DNA from: an uncultured Bacteroides sp.
Lineage (GTDB): Bacteria > Bacteroidota > Bacteroidia > Bacteroidales > Bacteroidaceae
Direction of reading: 5' to 3'
Assembly (NCBI RefSeq): GCF_963677945.1
Contig: NZ_OY782578.1
Location: 2,261,258-2,325,257, forward strand
Length of the DNA stretch: 64,000 bases
The notes beneath the pieces are model-generated. The model made no database searches, was not told the DNA's origin, and saw nothing but the letters and a program-made list of their open reading frames with translations. The translations under genes were made by a program, and so were the position numbers. Positions 1 through 8,486 of the stretch are shown here, one piece after another (the first letter of the stretch is position 1; each line of letters opens with the position of its first letter).

Positions 1-3000
1 ATACTTATACCAAATGCGATACTGCGAGGATTTGGTAAAGACCAAACATCGTATCCCTCACCACCTGTACCGCCAGCAGCTGCTGATACTGTATTTCCAA
101 CGGCATCAATGCCTGAATAATTGGTCCATGTAGCTATGTCATTTCCTACAACATAAATATTGGCATAGTCAATATGAGTTCCCTTTAACCATTTGGCAGG
201 TATAATATATGCTAAACGAAGTTCTTGCAAACGCAGATAATTTACACCATTTTCAAGCCAGTCTTCATCATATCCCGTATAGATAGATGAGCCATAAGTG
301 TTGTATGATACTGAAATATTGTTTTTTGTTGGATTTGCACTGTTTTCATTTCCATCTGCAAAAACTCCTTTAAAGATAACTGGACCTTTTTCGCGCATCT
401 TAACTGATTCCCAGCTTGTTCCAGTAGACATCATACTACGTTTTGTACCGTTTACTACAGTTGCATGATACCGGCCTGCAAACATTCCTGATAGTCGGAA
501 ACCTTTGTATGCCAAACTTGTTGTTAAGCCAAAACGAAGTTTTGGTTCACGGTCACCGATAACGCTCCATTTACTATCTACCTTTGGAAGTCCTGTTGTT
601 GGATCTATCAAAATGTCTCCAGCTTCATTTCTTGTATATGCATTACCGGTAAGAGTAGTAATAGGATGACCAACCATAATACCATTACGTATATTTCCTG
701 AATTCCATGTATATGCATTATAATATTCACTAACATTTTCAGGAAGATAAACAACTTTTGATTTTGTACTTGATGCATTAATTCCAACGTTCCAGCGAAC
801 CCCATTTTGTTTACGTATAACATCAGCATCAACGTGTGCTTCCCATCCCCAAGTGTTAAATGTACCAACATTCATATTGTTTAATACGAATCCTGTTGCG
901 TAACTTAAACGGAATCCCTGAACAATTTGGTCTGCGCAATGAGTCCAGAAATAGGAGAAGTCTGCATTAATCCGGTCGTCTAAGAAACGTCCTTCAAATC
1001 CTCCTTCATAAGATGTTGTCATTTCAGGTTTTAAATCTTTGTTTGGACCAGTATAGCCATAATGATAACCGCCACCTGTTAGTCCGGTAGTTTCTAATTG
1101 AGGATCTATCTGAAGTGGATCTGCATCCTTACCAACTTGTGCAACAGCACCACGTAACTTTAAGTAGCTGATAGTTTTATTGTCCTTCATGAAAGGAAGC
1201 TCTGTGAAAATAAATGAGCCTTCTAAAGCTGGATAGAAATAAGAGTTATTTGCTTTTGGTAGAGTTGACGACCAGTCATTTCTAGCTCTTAAAGTAACGA
1301 AAGCCATATTTTTATATCCAAATTCAGCCTGAGCTGAGATTGCCTGAACTCTACGCTTGGTAGTTGTTTTTTCTGCTGTTATTGTTGAAGGATCACAGTT
1401 ATTAATTGACTGAAAATCTACAACAGAGAACTTTGATCCGTATGAACTTAATTGAGTTACGCCATTTTCTATCTGGTGATAACCTACCTGAACAGATACT
1501 GAATATTTGCCTTTAAAAGTGTTGTTGTATCCGGCAAGGAAATTAAGAGTAGGATCAGAGAAATTTGATTTTGCAAGATTATACGTACCCACTCCACCAT
1601 TATTTTTATAATAGTATGGATGAACTGATGTTTCAAAATTCTGAGCGCCAACATCCCAACCTACTTGTGCGCGTAAAAATGCATTTTTGATAGGAGTTAG
1701 AGTTATTGCAAAATTTGAAATAAAACGGTCAGACTCATCATAATATTTATTCTTATAACTACCGAATAGTGGATTAAGAAGATCTGTATCAGTATAAAAA
1801 ATAGGTCTGCGCATGTGAGATCCATCCTCGTCTAAATAATTAGCCATGTTGTCAATAATAGGCCAACGCATAGCTAAGTACAACGGACCATCTGTTCCAC
1901 GCAGTGCTTTTGTATTAGTGGTATTGGTGTATTGCATTGACGATTCAAAGTTTAACCACTTTGTAATCTCTGCTTTTCCTGATAATGTTAAGTTCATACG
2001 AGAATAATCCGTGTTTTTAACAACACCCGTTTGGTCTAGCCATGATGCAGAAGCACGTATTGTTGTCTTGTCACTACCTCCTTCAACAGAAACATTGTGT
2101 TTCGTTGAATGACCTGTCTGTAATACAGCGCCAATGTTATCATAGAACTTAGTGTTCTCAGGATAAAGGCCGCCATATCTGCTTGTGTAATAGTAGTTTG
2201 TTGTTCCATAAGCACCTTGCGCATATTTTGTTTGCATATCAGGATAACCGTATGCCTGATCCCAACGGAAACTATTGCTATATGTTACCTTTCCTTTACC
2301 GGAAGATCCTTTTTTTGTTGTAATAATAATAGCTCCGTTTGATGCATCAGAACCGTAAAGTGCTGCAGCTGCCGCACCTTTTAATACAGTCATTGATTCA
2401 ATGTCTTCCGGGTTGAAGTCATTACCACGAGATGCAAAGTCTAAGTTACGGCTTGATAGTGCATCACTAGCATCTGCCAGATTAGTAGGATTGAATGTTG
2501 AATTGTTCATAGGGATACCATCAACAACGTATAGCGGTTGGTTATTACCGGAAATTGAAGTAACGCTACGCAGTACTACTGTTGTTGAAGCACCTGGAGC
2601 CCCACTTGTAGAAGTTACAGTCATACCTGATACACGACCTTGAAGAGCGGAAATGAAATTATCACGTCCGGAGTCGAGAATATCAGCTGCTTTTACATTC
2701 TGGACAGATGAACCGATTGTACGAGCTACACGCTTCATACCAAACTCAGCTGTGACAACAACTTCGTTTAATTGCTTGGAGTCCTCTTCCATAGTAATAT
2801 TGATAACCGGTTTATTTGCAACAATAGATTGCTGTTTATATCCTATACAAGAGAATACTAATGTAGCATTTGATTTTGCTTCAATGCTATATTTACCATT
2901 AATATCAGATTGTGTTCCTTTGGTTGTTCCTTTAACAATAACGCTAGCGCCTATTAATGGTTCTCCGTTTATATCTTTAATTGTACCCGAAACCTTCATG

Positions 3001-3131
3001 GCTGCTTGTTGCAGATCGTGAGGGCTTGCTTGTACGCTTACACTCATTGCTGTAAAAGCAATCAAGCATAATCCAGCATACATAAAAAGTTTCTTCAATA
3101 AAACCTTTTTCATTCTCTTTGATGCATTCAT
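1..3131 (-). CDS. SusC/RagA-family TonB-linked outer membrane receptor, 3' end cut by window
   Basis: About 1043 codons lie in the window, reading from an ATG at 3131-3129 (MNASKRMKK) without a stop. The order is a hydrophobic signal segment (about residues 8-36), a carboxypeptidase-regulatory-like domain (about 46-115: SGTIKDINGEPLIGASVIVK), the SusC hinge NEVVVTAEFGMKR, a plug domain with QGRVSGM and YVVDGIPMN, then a long beta-barrel. The last visible residues (SLPNPRSIAFGISI) match the usual SusC ending, so only a few residues are missing. No STN domain is present, so direct anti-sigma signalling is unlikely. In the family these proteins import glycans or peptides with a SusD lipoprotein, which would be expected just left of base 1. 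Substrate is unknown. Confidence 0.93.
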   Translation of the reverse strand, partial: MNASKRMKKVLLKKLFMYAGLCLIAFTAMSVSVQASPHDLQQAAMKVSGTIKDINGEPLIGASVIVKGTTKGTQSDINGKYSIEAKSNATLVFSCIGYKQQSIVANKPVINITMEEDSKQLNEVVVTAEFGMKRVARTIGSSVQNVKAADILDSGRDNFISALQGRVSGMTVTSTSGAPGASTTVVLRSVTSISGNNQPLYVVDGIPMNNSTFNPTNLADASDALSSRNLDFASRGNDFNPEDIESMTVLKGAAAAALYGSDASNGAIIITTKKGSSGKGKVTYSNSFRWDQAYGYPDMQTKYAQGAYGTTNYYYTSRYGGLYPENTKFYDNIGAVLQTGHSTKHNVSVEGGSDKTTIRASASWLDQTGVVKNTDYSRMNLTLSGKAEITKWLNFESSMQYTNTTNTKALRGTDGPLYLAMRWPIIDNMANYLDEDGSHMRRPIFYTDTDLLNPLFGSYKNKYYDESDRFISNFAITLTPIKNAFLRAQVGWDVGAQNFETSVHPYYYKNNGGVGTYNLAKSNFSDPTLNFLAGYNNTFKGKYSVSVQVGYHQIENGVTQLSSYGSKFSVVDFQSINNCDPSTITAEKTTTKRRVQAISAQAEFGYKNMAFVTLRARNDWSSTLPKANNSYFYPALEGSFIFTELPFMKDNKTISYLKLRGAVAQVGKDADPLQIDPQLETTGLTGGGYHYGYTGPNKDLKPEMTTSYEGGFEGRFLDDRINADFSYFWTHCADQIVQGFRLSYATGFVLNNMNVGTFNTWGWEAHVDADVIRKQNGVRWNVGINASSTKSKVVYLPENVSEYYNAYTWNSGNIRNGIMVGHPITTLTGNAYTRNEAGDILIDPTTGLPKVDSKWSVIGDREPKLRFGLTTSLAYKGFRLSGMFAGRYHATVVNGTKRSMMSTGTSWESVKMREKGPVIFKGVFADGNENSANPTKNNISVSYNTYGSSIYTGYDEDWLENGVNYLRLQELRLAYIIPAKWLKGTHIDYANIYVVGNDIATWTNYSGIDAVGNTVSAAAGGTGGEGYDVWSLPNPRSIAFGIS

Positions 3132-3788
3132 ACTGTAATGATTTTAATTTAAAAAAGGATTGTATGTTAATAATCACTAGATACTTTATTAACTATATGT
3201 ATATCTGTTTCTGCATTTATGCTGTTATTAACAGCAGGTAGATAAGAAACAGTAAATATTGAATTGAATATTACCGAACGAGTTCTTTGAAAATATTTGT
3301 TTTTGTTCATAAGAGATTAGAATTAATTAGATAATTAGTGATATTCAATGTGATTGTAGTGAAAGGTACAGTTGCAACTGTATAGGAAGGAGATGTTTAT
3401 TTTATCATAGGCGTTTTTTTAGTAGAGATAATATTTATGTTATGATATAGCTTGTGCTGATATTCGTGACTGCATACTCCCTCATTAAATGAACACTTTT
3501 TTGCATTCAATTTAAATCCTGATTTTATAGCATTTTGAGAATTTCTTCTCTTATATCATTATATATATAAACAAATAAAAATCTCGGCTAAAGAAATCAT
3601 TAAGGCTTTGTTCTAAATATGAGTTATTTATGAGAACAAAGGATAGATTGTATTTAGAATTCTTATAAAAAAGATAGAACTCCTTTTATTAATGATTATA
3701 TGACAAATATATTAGATTAATTTTAAAAAGGAAAACAAATATTGATTATTTTTTTGTATTAATGTCTATTTTTTAACTTTTTAGCATT
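3132..3788. other. 657-bp AT-rich leader region upstream of the SusC gene
   Basis: No convincing gene lies here. Two inverted repeats stand out: GCTGTTATTAACAGC (3221-3235) and the perfect 16-bp palindrome TACAGTTGCAACTGTA (3367-3382). A match to the Bacteroidetes -7 box (TATATTTG on the minus strand) sits at 3704-3711, so the SusC mRNA could carry a leader of more than 500 nt. These may be operator or RNA-structure elements; the sequence alone does not decide. Confidence 0.5.
3704..3711 (-). promoter_or_regulatory. possible -7 box for the SusC gene
   Basis: The minus strand reads TATATTTG, fitting TAnnTTTG. No TTTG is seen at the expected spacing; the nearest is 24 bp away. This is a weak prediction in AT-rich DNA. 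Confidence 0.25.
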
Positions 3789-4634
3789 TTATAGCTTATA
3801 GACCTTGGAATGATAATCTACCAAACCACTCATGGGAGTTTCGGTTATATTGGATATTGATATATCAAATTCTTTAGCTATCGAATTTAATATTTTAGCA
3901 TATACGTAGGCTACTGACCCAACAAAAGAAATGGGATAGTCTCTGTATTTGTACTGAAAGATGTTTCTGATAAAGAAATTACGCAGATTGGAATAAACAA
4001 GATTGTATACGTATTCATTATCCAGATGTTCGTTTAAGAAAAAAGATATAGTAGATAAAAAGCGGTTAGGGAACGGACGACTATAAACCGACTCAAGTGC
4101 ATCATCTGCTGTTATACGAAACTTATCGTAAAAGCTATCCATAAGATCTTTGGGTGCAAGCTCCTTCAGGCAATCTGCAAGGAAAATTCTTCCCATCACT
4201 GCGCCACTACCTTCGTCTCCAAGTATATAACCTAAGGAACGAACATTTTGAAGGATTTGTTTTCCATCATAAAAACATGAATTAGAACCAGTTCCTAATA
4301 TACAGGCTATACCAGCTTCGTTTTTTAATAAACCACGTGCTGCAGCAAGTAAATCACTTTCTACTTCAATGGGAGATTTGAATTGTGCTACTAAAGACGC
4401 TCTGATTATTTCTTTTCGGTCAGTGGTTGTACAACCTGCTCCATAGAAGTAAACGGTTTCAAAGCGCTTCCTGAAAAAGTGTTCTGGCAAACCCAGACGG
4501 ACACTGTGGCTGATTTCCCTTCTTGATTGGAAAAAAGGATTTATTCCTTCGGTAAATTCATGCCCTATTACATAATTTCCATCAATAATTGCCCACTCTG
4601 TTTTTGTAGAGCCGCTTTCTGCTATTAATATCAT
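3789..4634 (-). CDS. BadF/BadG/BcrA/BcrD-type ATPase, probable N-acetylglucosamine-type sugar kinase
   Basis: This is a 281-residue ASKHA-fold kinase. Phosphate-1 motif ESGSTKTEW is at the start and phosphate-2 motif GTGSNSC is in the middle, followed by LGDEGSGAVMG, typical of N-acetylglucosamine kinase-like BadF proteins. I chose the ATG at 4634 (MILIAESG) because it begins directly at the first beta-strand and has AAAGAAAG upstream. An in-frame ATG at 4676 would add a basic 14-residue extension that the family does not need. It has no close same-strand partner. Amino-sugar phosphorylation is a family inference; a role in recycling wall sugars would fit the amidase and GH25 genes elsewhere in the window. 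Confidence 0.8.
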   Translation of the reverse strand: MILIAESGSTKTEWAIIDGNYVIGHEFTEGINPFFQSRREISHSVRLGLPEHFFRKRFETVYFYGAGCTTTDRKEIIRASLVAQFKSPIEVESDLLAAARGLLKNEAGIACILGTGSNSCFYDGKQILQNVRSLGYILGDEGSGAVMGRIFLADCLKELAPKDLMDSFYDKFRITADDALESVYSRPFPNRFLSTISFFLNEHLDNEYVYNLVYSNLRNFFIRNIFQYKYRDYPISFVGSVAYVYAKILNSIAKEFDISISNITETPMSGLVDYHSKVYKL

Positions 4635-5064
4635 CTTTCTTTGATTTTTGTGTTTTTTATTAGAGACGATAAGCACATTATAAACAGGCGTCCTTAAATA
4701 AGGATTATATATAAATTTGCAAAAGAAAATATTAGGACCATTTTATTTTATTATGGAATTAATATAGAAAAATGTAAAATGATTGCACTACAAATATATA
4801 ATTAATAATTTATAAATCAAAACACAAATTCAATTATTTTATATATGTATATTATTTATTCAGAATATAATACTGATTATAAATGGCTATATTGTTAAAA
4901 GTGAATATGAAATTGTATTTATCTTATGTTTAAAATTGATTGTATGATTAAACTAATTGTATAATATCTATGATTTTTTGAATTTATTATTCCGAATGTA
5001 ACATATGTGACATTTTTTTTATAATAGTTTTTCTTCCTTTGCTATATATAAAATTTATAATGAT
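4635..5064. other. divergent AT-rich spacer
   Basis: About 430 bp separate the divergent sugar kinase and cupin genes. It is extremely AT-rich with homopolymeric A/T runs. I see no small ORF with a good ribosome-binding site, no clear hairpin and no full TTTG/TAnnTTTG pair. It presumably holds the promoters for both genes. Confidence 0.5.
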
Positions 5065-5394
5065 ATGGAAGAATTATTTAAAAAAGGAACTGTACTTGAT
5101 TTCGAAAAGCTAATTGATTATTCAGTAGGTGGAATTATCAGTAAACAAGTACTTAAAAATGAAGCTGGTAATATAACACTATTCTCTTTTGATAAAGGGC
5201 AAGGATTAAGTGAACATACTGCACCTTTCGATGCATTAGTTCAGATTCTTGATGGTGAAGCAACTATAACAATAGGAGGTAACCCTCTTCTTTTGAAGCA
5301 AGGTGAATCAATTATTATGCCGGCAAACGTAACTCATGCTTTATTTGCAGATAAAGAATTCAAAATGTTACTAACTATGATAAAAGGTATCTGA
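5065..5394 (+). CDS. small single-domain cupin protein
   Basis: This 109-residue protein is one conserved beta-barrel cupin. The cupin-1 region carries SEHTAPFDALVQILDGEATI and the second motif GESIIMPANVTHAL. The metal-ligand pattern is reduced: H in SEHTAP and H in VTHAL, with no full HxH pair visible. Small cupins of this kind bind a small molecule or metal and often act as isomerases, dioxygenases or sensors, but the substrate cannot be inferred. It lies 147 bp ahead of the nucleoside permease on the same strand, so an operon is possible but not shown. Confidence 0.8.
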   Translation: MEELFKKGTVLDFEKLIDYSVGGIISKQVLKNEAGNITLFSFDKGQGLSEHTAPFDALVQILDGEATITIGGNPLLLKQGESIIMPANVTHALFADKEFKMLLTMIKGI

Positions 5395-5541
5395 TTTTAT
5401 TATCTTTTGAAAGAGATAACTATATCTACAAAAAAGATTTTCCAAGAATTGTAATTGTGACCTTTTTTCTCAAAATTATATTTATATTTGCTGAGTTATT
5501 AAATAATATGCAAAAAATATAAATATAATAAGAATTTTAGA

Positions 5542-6804
5542 ATGAGCGTTAAAGGTCGTTTGATTGCAATGAACTTCCTACAATTTTTTGTGTGGGGAGC
5601 TTGGTTAATTTCTTTGGGAGGATACATGGGTGGAAGCCTTCATTTTGAAGGTGGACAAATAGGAGCAATTTTTGCAACAATGGGAATTGCTTCTTTATTG
5701 ATGCCCGGATTGATTGGCATTATTGCCGATAAGTGGATAAATGCAGAACGTTTGTTAGGTATTTGTCATTTACTTGGATCAGTTTGTTTGTTTTATGCTT
5801 CGACGGTAACAGGTTACGACCAGATGTATTGGGCTATGCTTGTTAATCTGTTAGTGTATATGCCTACTCTTTCCTTAACCAACACTGTTTCTTACAATGC
5901 GTTGGAAAATAATAAATTCGATATAGTTAAAGATTTTCCTCCTATCAGGGTGTGGGGAACCGTAGGCTTTATCTGTGCTATGTGGGCTGTTGACCTTACT
6001 GGATTTAAACATACATGTGCACAGCTTTATGTTAGTGCGGGAGCGGCCTTGTTATTAGGACTTTATTCTTTTACTTTACCACAATGTCCTCCTGCTAAAA
6101 GTGAGAGCAAGACATTGCTTTCCTCTTTTGGCCTTGATGCTTTGGTACTTTTTAAACAGAAGAAAATGGCTATTTTCTTTTTGTTTTCTATGTTATTGGG
6201 TGCTGCTTTGCAGATTACAAATTCTTATGGTGATTTATTCCTGAGCAGTTTTAAGGATATTCCTGAATATGCTAATTCTTTCGGGGTAAAGCATTCGGTG
6301 ATACTTTTATCTATTTCACAAATGTCTGAAACTCTCTTTATTCTTGCTATTCCATTCTTTTTGCGCCGCTTTGGTATTAAGCAGGTAATGCTGATTAGTA
6401 TGACTGCGTGGGTATTCCGTTTTGGACTTTTTGGACTTGGAAATCCGGGAAGCGGATTACCTTTGCTTATCCTTTCAATGATAGTTTATGGTATGGCTTT
6501 CGATTTCTTTAATATATCCGGTTCTCTTTTTGTGGAGATGGAAACAACTCCACAGATCAGAGCAAGTGCACAGGGACTTTTCTTTATGATGACTAATGGC
6601 TTGGGAGCAATTATGGGTGGCTATGCTAGTGGTGCAATTGTAGACTTATTCTCAAAATATGCAACTGTAGCCGGACAAACTCAGGTAATAAGCCGTGACT
6701 GGCAGACTATCTGGTTTATTTTTGCTGCTTATGCTTTAGCAATCGGAATTCTTTTTGCTATTGTATTTAAATATAAGAATGGTGGTAAGATGGTGAAGCA
6801 ATAA
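5542..6804 (+). CDS. MFS nucleoside:H+ symporter, NupG/XapB-like
   Basis: This is a 420-residue, 12-helix permease. It opens with RLIAMNFLQFFVWGAWLISL, the characteristic start of the nucleoside:H+ symporter family, and has RVWGTVGFI after helix 4 and RASAQGLFFMM in the C-terminal half. The family imports nucleosides across the inner membrane by proton symport; Bacteroidetes members are common and the exact substrate is unproven. The gene ends 37 bp before a strong hairpin terminator. Confidence 0.87.
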   Translation: MSVKGRLIAMNFLQFFVWGAWLISLGGYMGGSLHFEGGQIGAIFATMGIASLLMPGLIGIIADKWINAERLLGICHLLGSVCLFYASTVTGYDQMYWAMLVNLLVYMPTLSLTNTVSYNALENNKFDIVKDFPPIRVWGTVGFICAMWAVDLTGFKHTCAQLYVSAGAALLLGLYSFTLPQCPPAKSESKTLLSSFGLDALVLFKQKKMAIFFLFSMLLGAALQITNSYGDLFLSSFKDIPEYANSFGVKHSVILLSISQMSETLFILAIPFFLRRFGIKQVMLISMTAWVFRFGLFGLGNPGSGLPLLILSMIVYGMAFDFFNISGSLFVEMETTPQIRASAQGLFFMMTNGLGAIMGGYASGAIVDLFSKYATVAGQTQVISRDWQTIWFIFAAYALAIGILFAIVFKYKNGGKMVKQ

Positions 6805-6841
6805 AATAATAGTTTTATCATTTAGGAGTCTATATAAAGAC

Positions 6842-6880
6842 ATAAAAAATGGTTTGGTAGATCACTGAACCATTTTTTAT
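6842..6880 (+). terminator. intrinsic terminator after the nucleoside permease
   Basis: A perfect 13-bp inverted repeat, ATAAAAAATGGTT (6842-6854) and its complement (6868-6880), has a 13-nt loop. The stem runs A-rich to T-rich, so it can work in both directions. It isolates the permease from the sigma-factor operon. Confidence 0.85.
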
Positions 6881-6953
6881 GCCTTATTCGGATCAAAAAA
6901 GTATACATAGTAGATATTCGTAACCGGAATAGATATTAAATTACGTATAAGTA

Positions 6954-7502
6954 ATGGGAAAAAGATGTGTAGATGAATTACTTGGGGATATAATAAAGCG
7001 AAATTCCGATTCTGCTTTTAGAGAATTATACGATCAATGTTATGATCGTTTTTTCAGGATAGCCTACTATTATTTGCAAAGAGATGAGTGGGCTCAAGAA
7101 GTTGTTCTTGATGTCTTTTTAAATATTTGGAATAATAGGGCTGCACTGAGTAACGTCAGAAATTTTTCTAATTATTCCTTTGTGTTGATTAAGAATGCCG
7201 CTATTAATTTCCTTGAAAAAGAAGAAAAAAGAAAAACAAATTCATTAGATTCAATCAAAGACCCTCTTTCTTGTATATCCTCGCCCGAAGAAAAAATGAT
7301 TGATGATGAATTATTTCAATGTTATTTAAATGCAGTCGAAGAACTTCCTGAGAAATGTCGTGAAATATATCAGCTGGTTCGGGAAGATAAAAAAAGTTAT
7401 ATGCAAGTTGCAGAACTGTTCAATATTAGTCCAAAAACAGTTGATGCTCAGGTGCAGAAGGCTGTTTCAAAATTAAAAGAAAAAATAAGTGCATTTTTTT
7501 AG
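6954..7502 (+). CDS. ECF RNA polymerase sigma factor (Bacteroidetes RpoE-like, FecI class)
   Basis: This 182-residue ECF sigma factor has region 2 at about residues 20-85 (FRELYDQCYDRFFRIAYYYL, EVVLDVFLNIW) and region 4 at about 120-180 (LPEKCREIYQLV, SYMQVAELFNISPKTVDAQV). It is followed by FecR, an STN-TonB receptor and a DUF4249 lipoprotein, the standard cell-surface-signalling order. It is inferred to activate that operon when the receptor binds its ligand. The start codon after AAGTA is the only sensible one. A 19-bp palindrome follows in the gap to fecR. Confidence 0.93.
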   Translation: MGKRCVDELLGDIIKRNSDSAFRELYDQCYDRFFRIAYYYLQRDEWAQEVVLDVFLNIWNNRAALSNVRNFSNYSFVLIKNAAINFLEKEEKRKTNSLDSIKDPLSCISSPEEKMIDDELFQCYLNAVEELPEKCREIYQLVREDKKSYMQVAELFNISPKTVDAQVQKAVSKLKEKISAFF

Positions 7503-7551
7503 ATTATCAATAGGGAGATTTCCAATTTCATCTGTCTTTATTCTTGTAGTG

Positions 7552-7570
7552 CTCTATTTAATAAATAGAG
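7552..7570. repeat. 19-bp palindrome between sigma and anti-sigma genes
   Basis: CTCTATTTA, a single A, then TAAATAGAG make a perfect inverted repeat 28 bp before the fecR start. It could be an operator, or a hairpin that sets different amounts of sigma and anti-sigma mRNA. Confidence 0.5.
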
Positions 7571-7597
7571 TAGGAATTAAAAATAATAAAGAATAAG

Positions 7598-8479
7598 ATG
7601 AATCAATTACCAAAATCTGAAAACGAAGTTAATGAGCTTTTAAATAAACTTGCTTCTTCTACTCATTCTCCTCAAGGGAAGTTTACTGCCGATAATAGTT
7701 TTGACATATTACGGAAAAGAATAACTCCTCCTAAATATAGACTTCGTTTTTATCAATGTATGTCGGCGGCTGCTGCAATTATTCTTATTTTAGGATTCTC
7801 GTGGATGTTTTACAACGGGGAGCAGCCCGTATCAATGAAAACAATCAGAACATTTGCTGAAATCAAAGAAATAAAATTGCCTGACGGAACTCATGTAGTA
7901 CTAGATAGGTATTCTTCTATTCAGTTTCCTGAAACATTTGGAGGAAAAACACGTGATGTAAAGCTTTTAGGAGAAGCTTATTTTGAAGTGACAAAGAATC
8001 CGTCAAAACCATTTATTGTAGAAACTCATTCTGTAAACATAAAAGTTTTAGGTACTCACTTTAATGTTGAAGCCTATAAAGATGATCCAAATGTTTCCAC
8101 TACCTTATTAGAAGGTTCTGTTTCTGTAACCAATAAAGAACAAAGTAAAAGGCTGATACTTAAGCCTAACGAAACAGCTGTCTACAATAAAAACGTCTTA
8201 GCCTTCACTCATTTAAAAGATGTTGATGTAGAAAATAACGTTGCCTGGCGACAAGGCATCCTTATCTTTAATTCTGCTTCAATGGAGGATATAGCATTAT
8301 CTCTATCTCATAAATTTAATGTTAAAATAGAAATAGATAACGCTGAGTTACGAAAACACAAATTTACCGCACGCTTCGATAATCAGGAAAATCTTTATGA
8401 AATATTGAATTTACTTAAATCTACAGGGAATTTCAACTACATAAAAGCCGATAATAGAATTAGGATACAAATAAAATAA
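7598..8479 (+). CDS. FecR-family transmembrane anti-sigma factor
   Basis: This 293-residue protein has a cytoplasmic N-terminus (1-50), one membrane helix (about 51-70, AAAIILILGFSWMFY), a FecR domain (about 85-195: IKLPDGTHVVLDRYSSIQFP, GEAYFEV, LLEGSVSV) and a C-terminal DUF4974-type domain resembling the STN fold (about 225-293). In the family it holds the ECF sigma factor inactive and receives the signal from the STN domain of the TonB receptor. Only 7 bp separate it from the receptor gene, so the two are co-transcribed. Confidence 0.93.
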   Translation: MNQLPKSENEVNELLNKLASSTHSPQGKFTADNSFDILRKRITPPKYRLRFYQCMSAAAAIILILGFSWMFYNGEQPVSMKTIRTFAEIKEIKLPDGTHVVLDRYSSIQFPETFGGKTRDVKLLGEAYFEVTKNPSKPFIVETHSVNIKVLGTHFNVEAYKDDPNVSTTLLEGSVSVTNKEQSKRLILKPNETAVYNKNVLAFTHLKDVDVENNVAWRQGILIFNSASMEDIALSLSHKFNVKIEIDNAELRKHKFTARFDNQENLYEILNLLKSTGNFNYIKADNRIRIQIK

Positions 8480-8486
8480 AGCAAAC

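Noticed and set aside
608..3177. Short frames on both strands across the SusC gene, including one starting at 3177
   Set aside because: The SusC frame is continuous with all family motifs and a signal peptide from 3131; the others are shadows in wrong frames.
4635..4676. Upstream ATG at 4676 for the sugar kinase
   Set aside because: It adds 14 basic residues not expected in the family; the ATG at 4634 starts directly at the conserved first strand.
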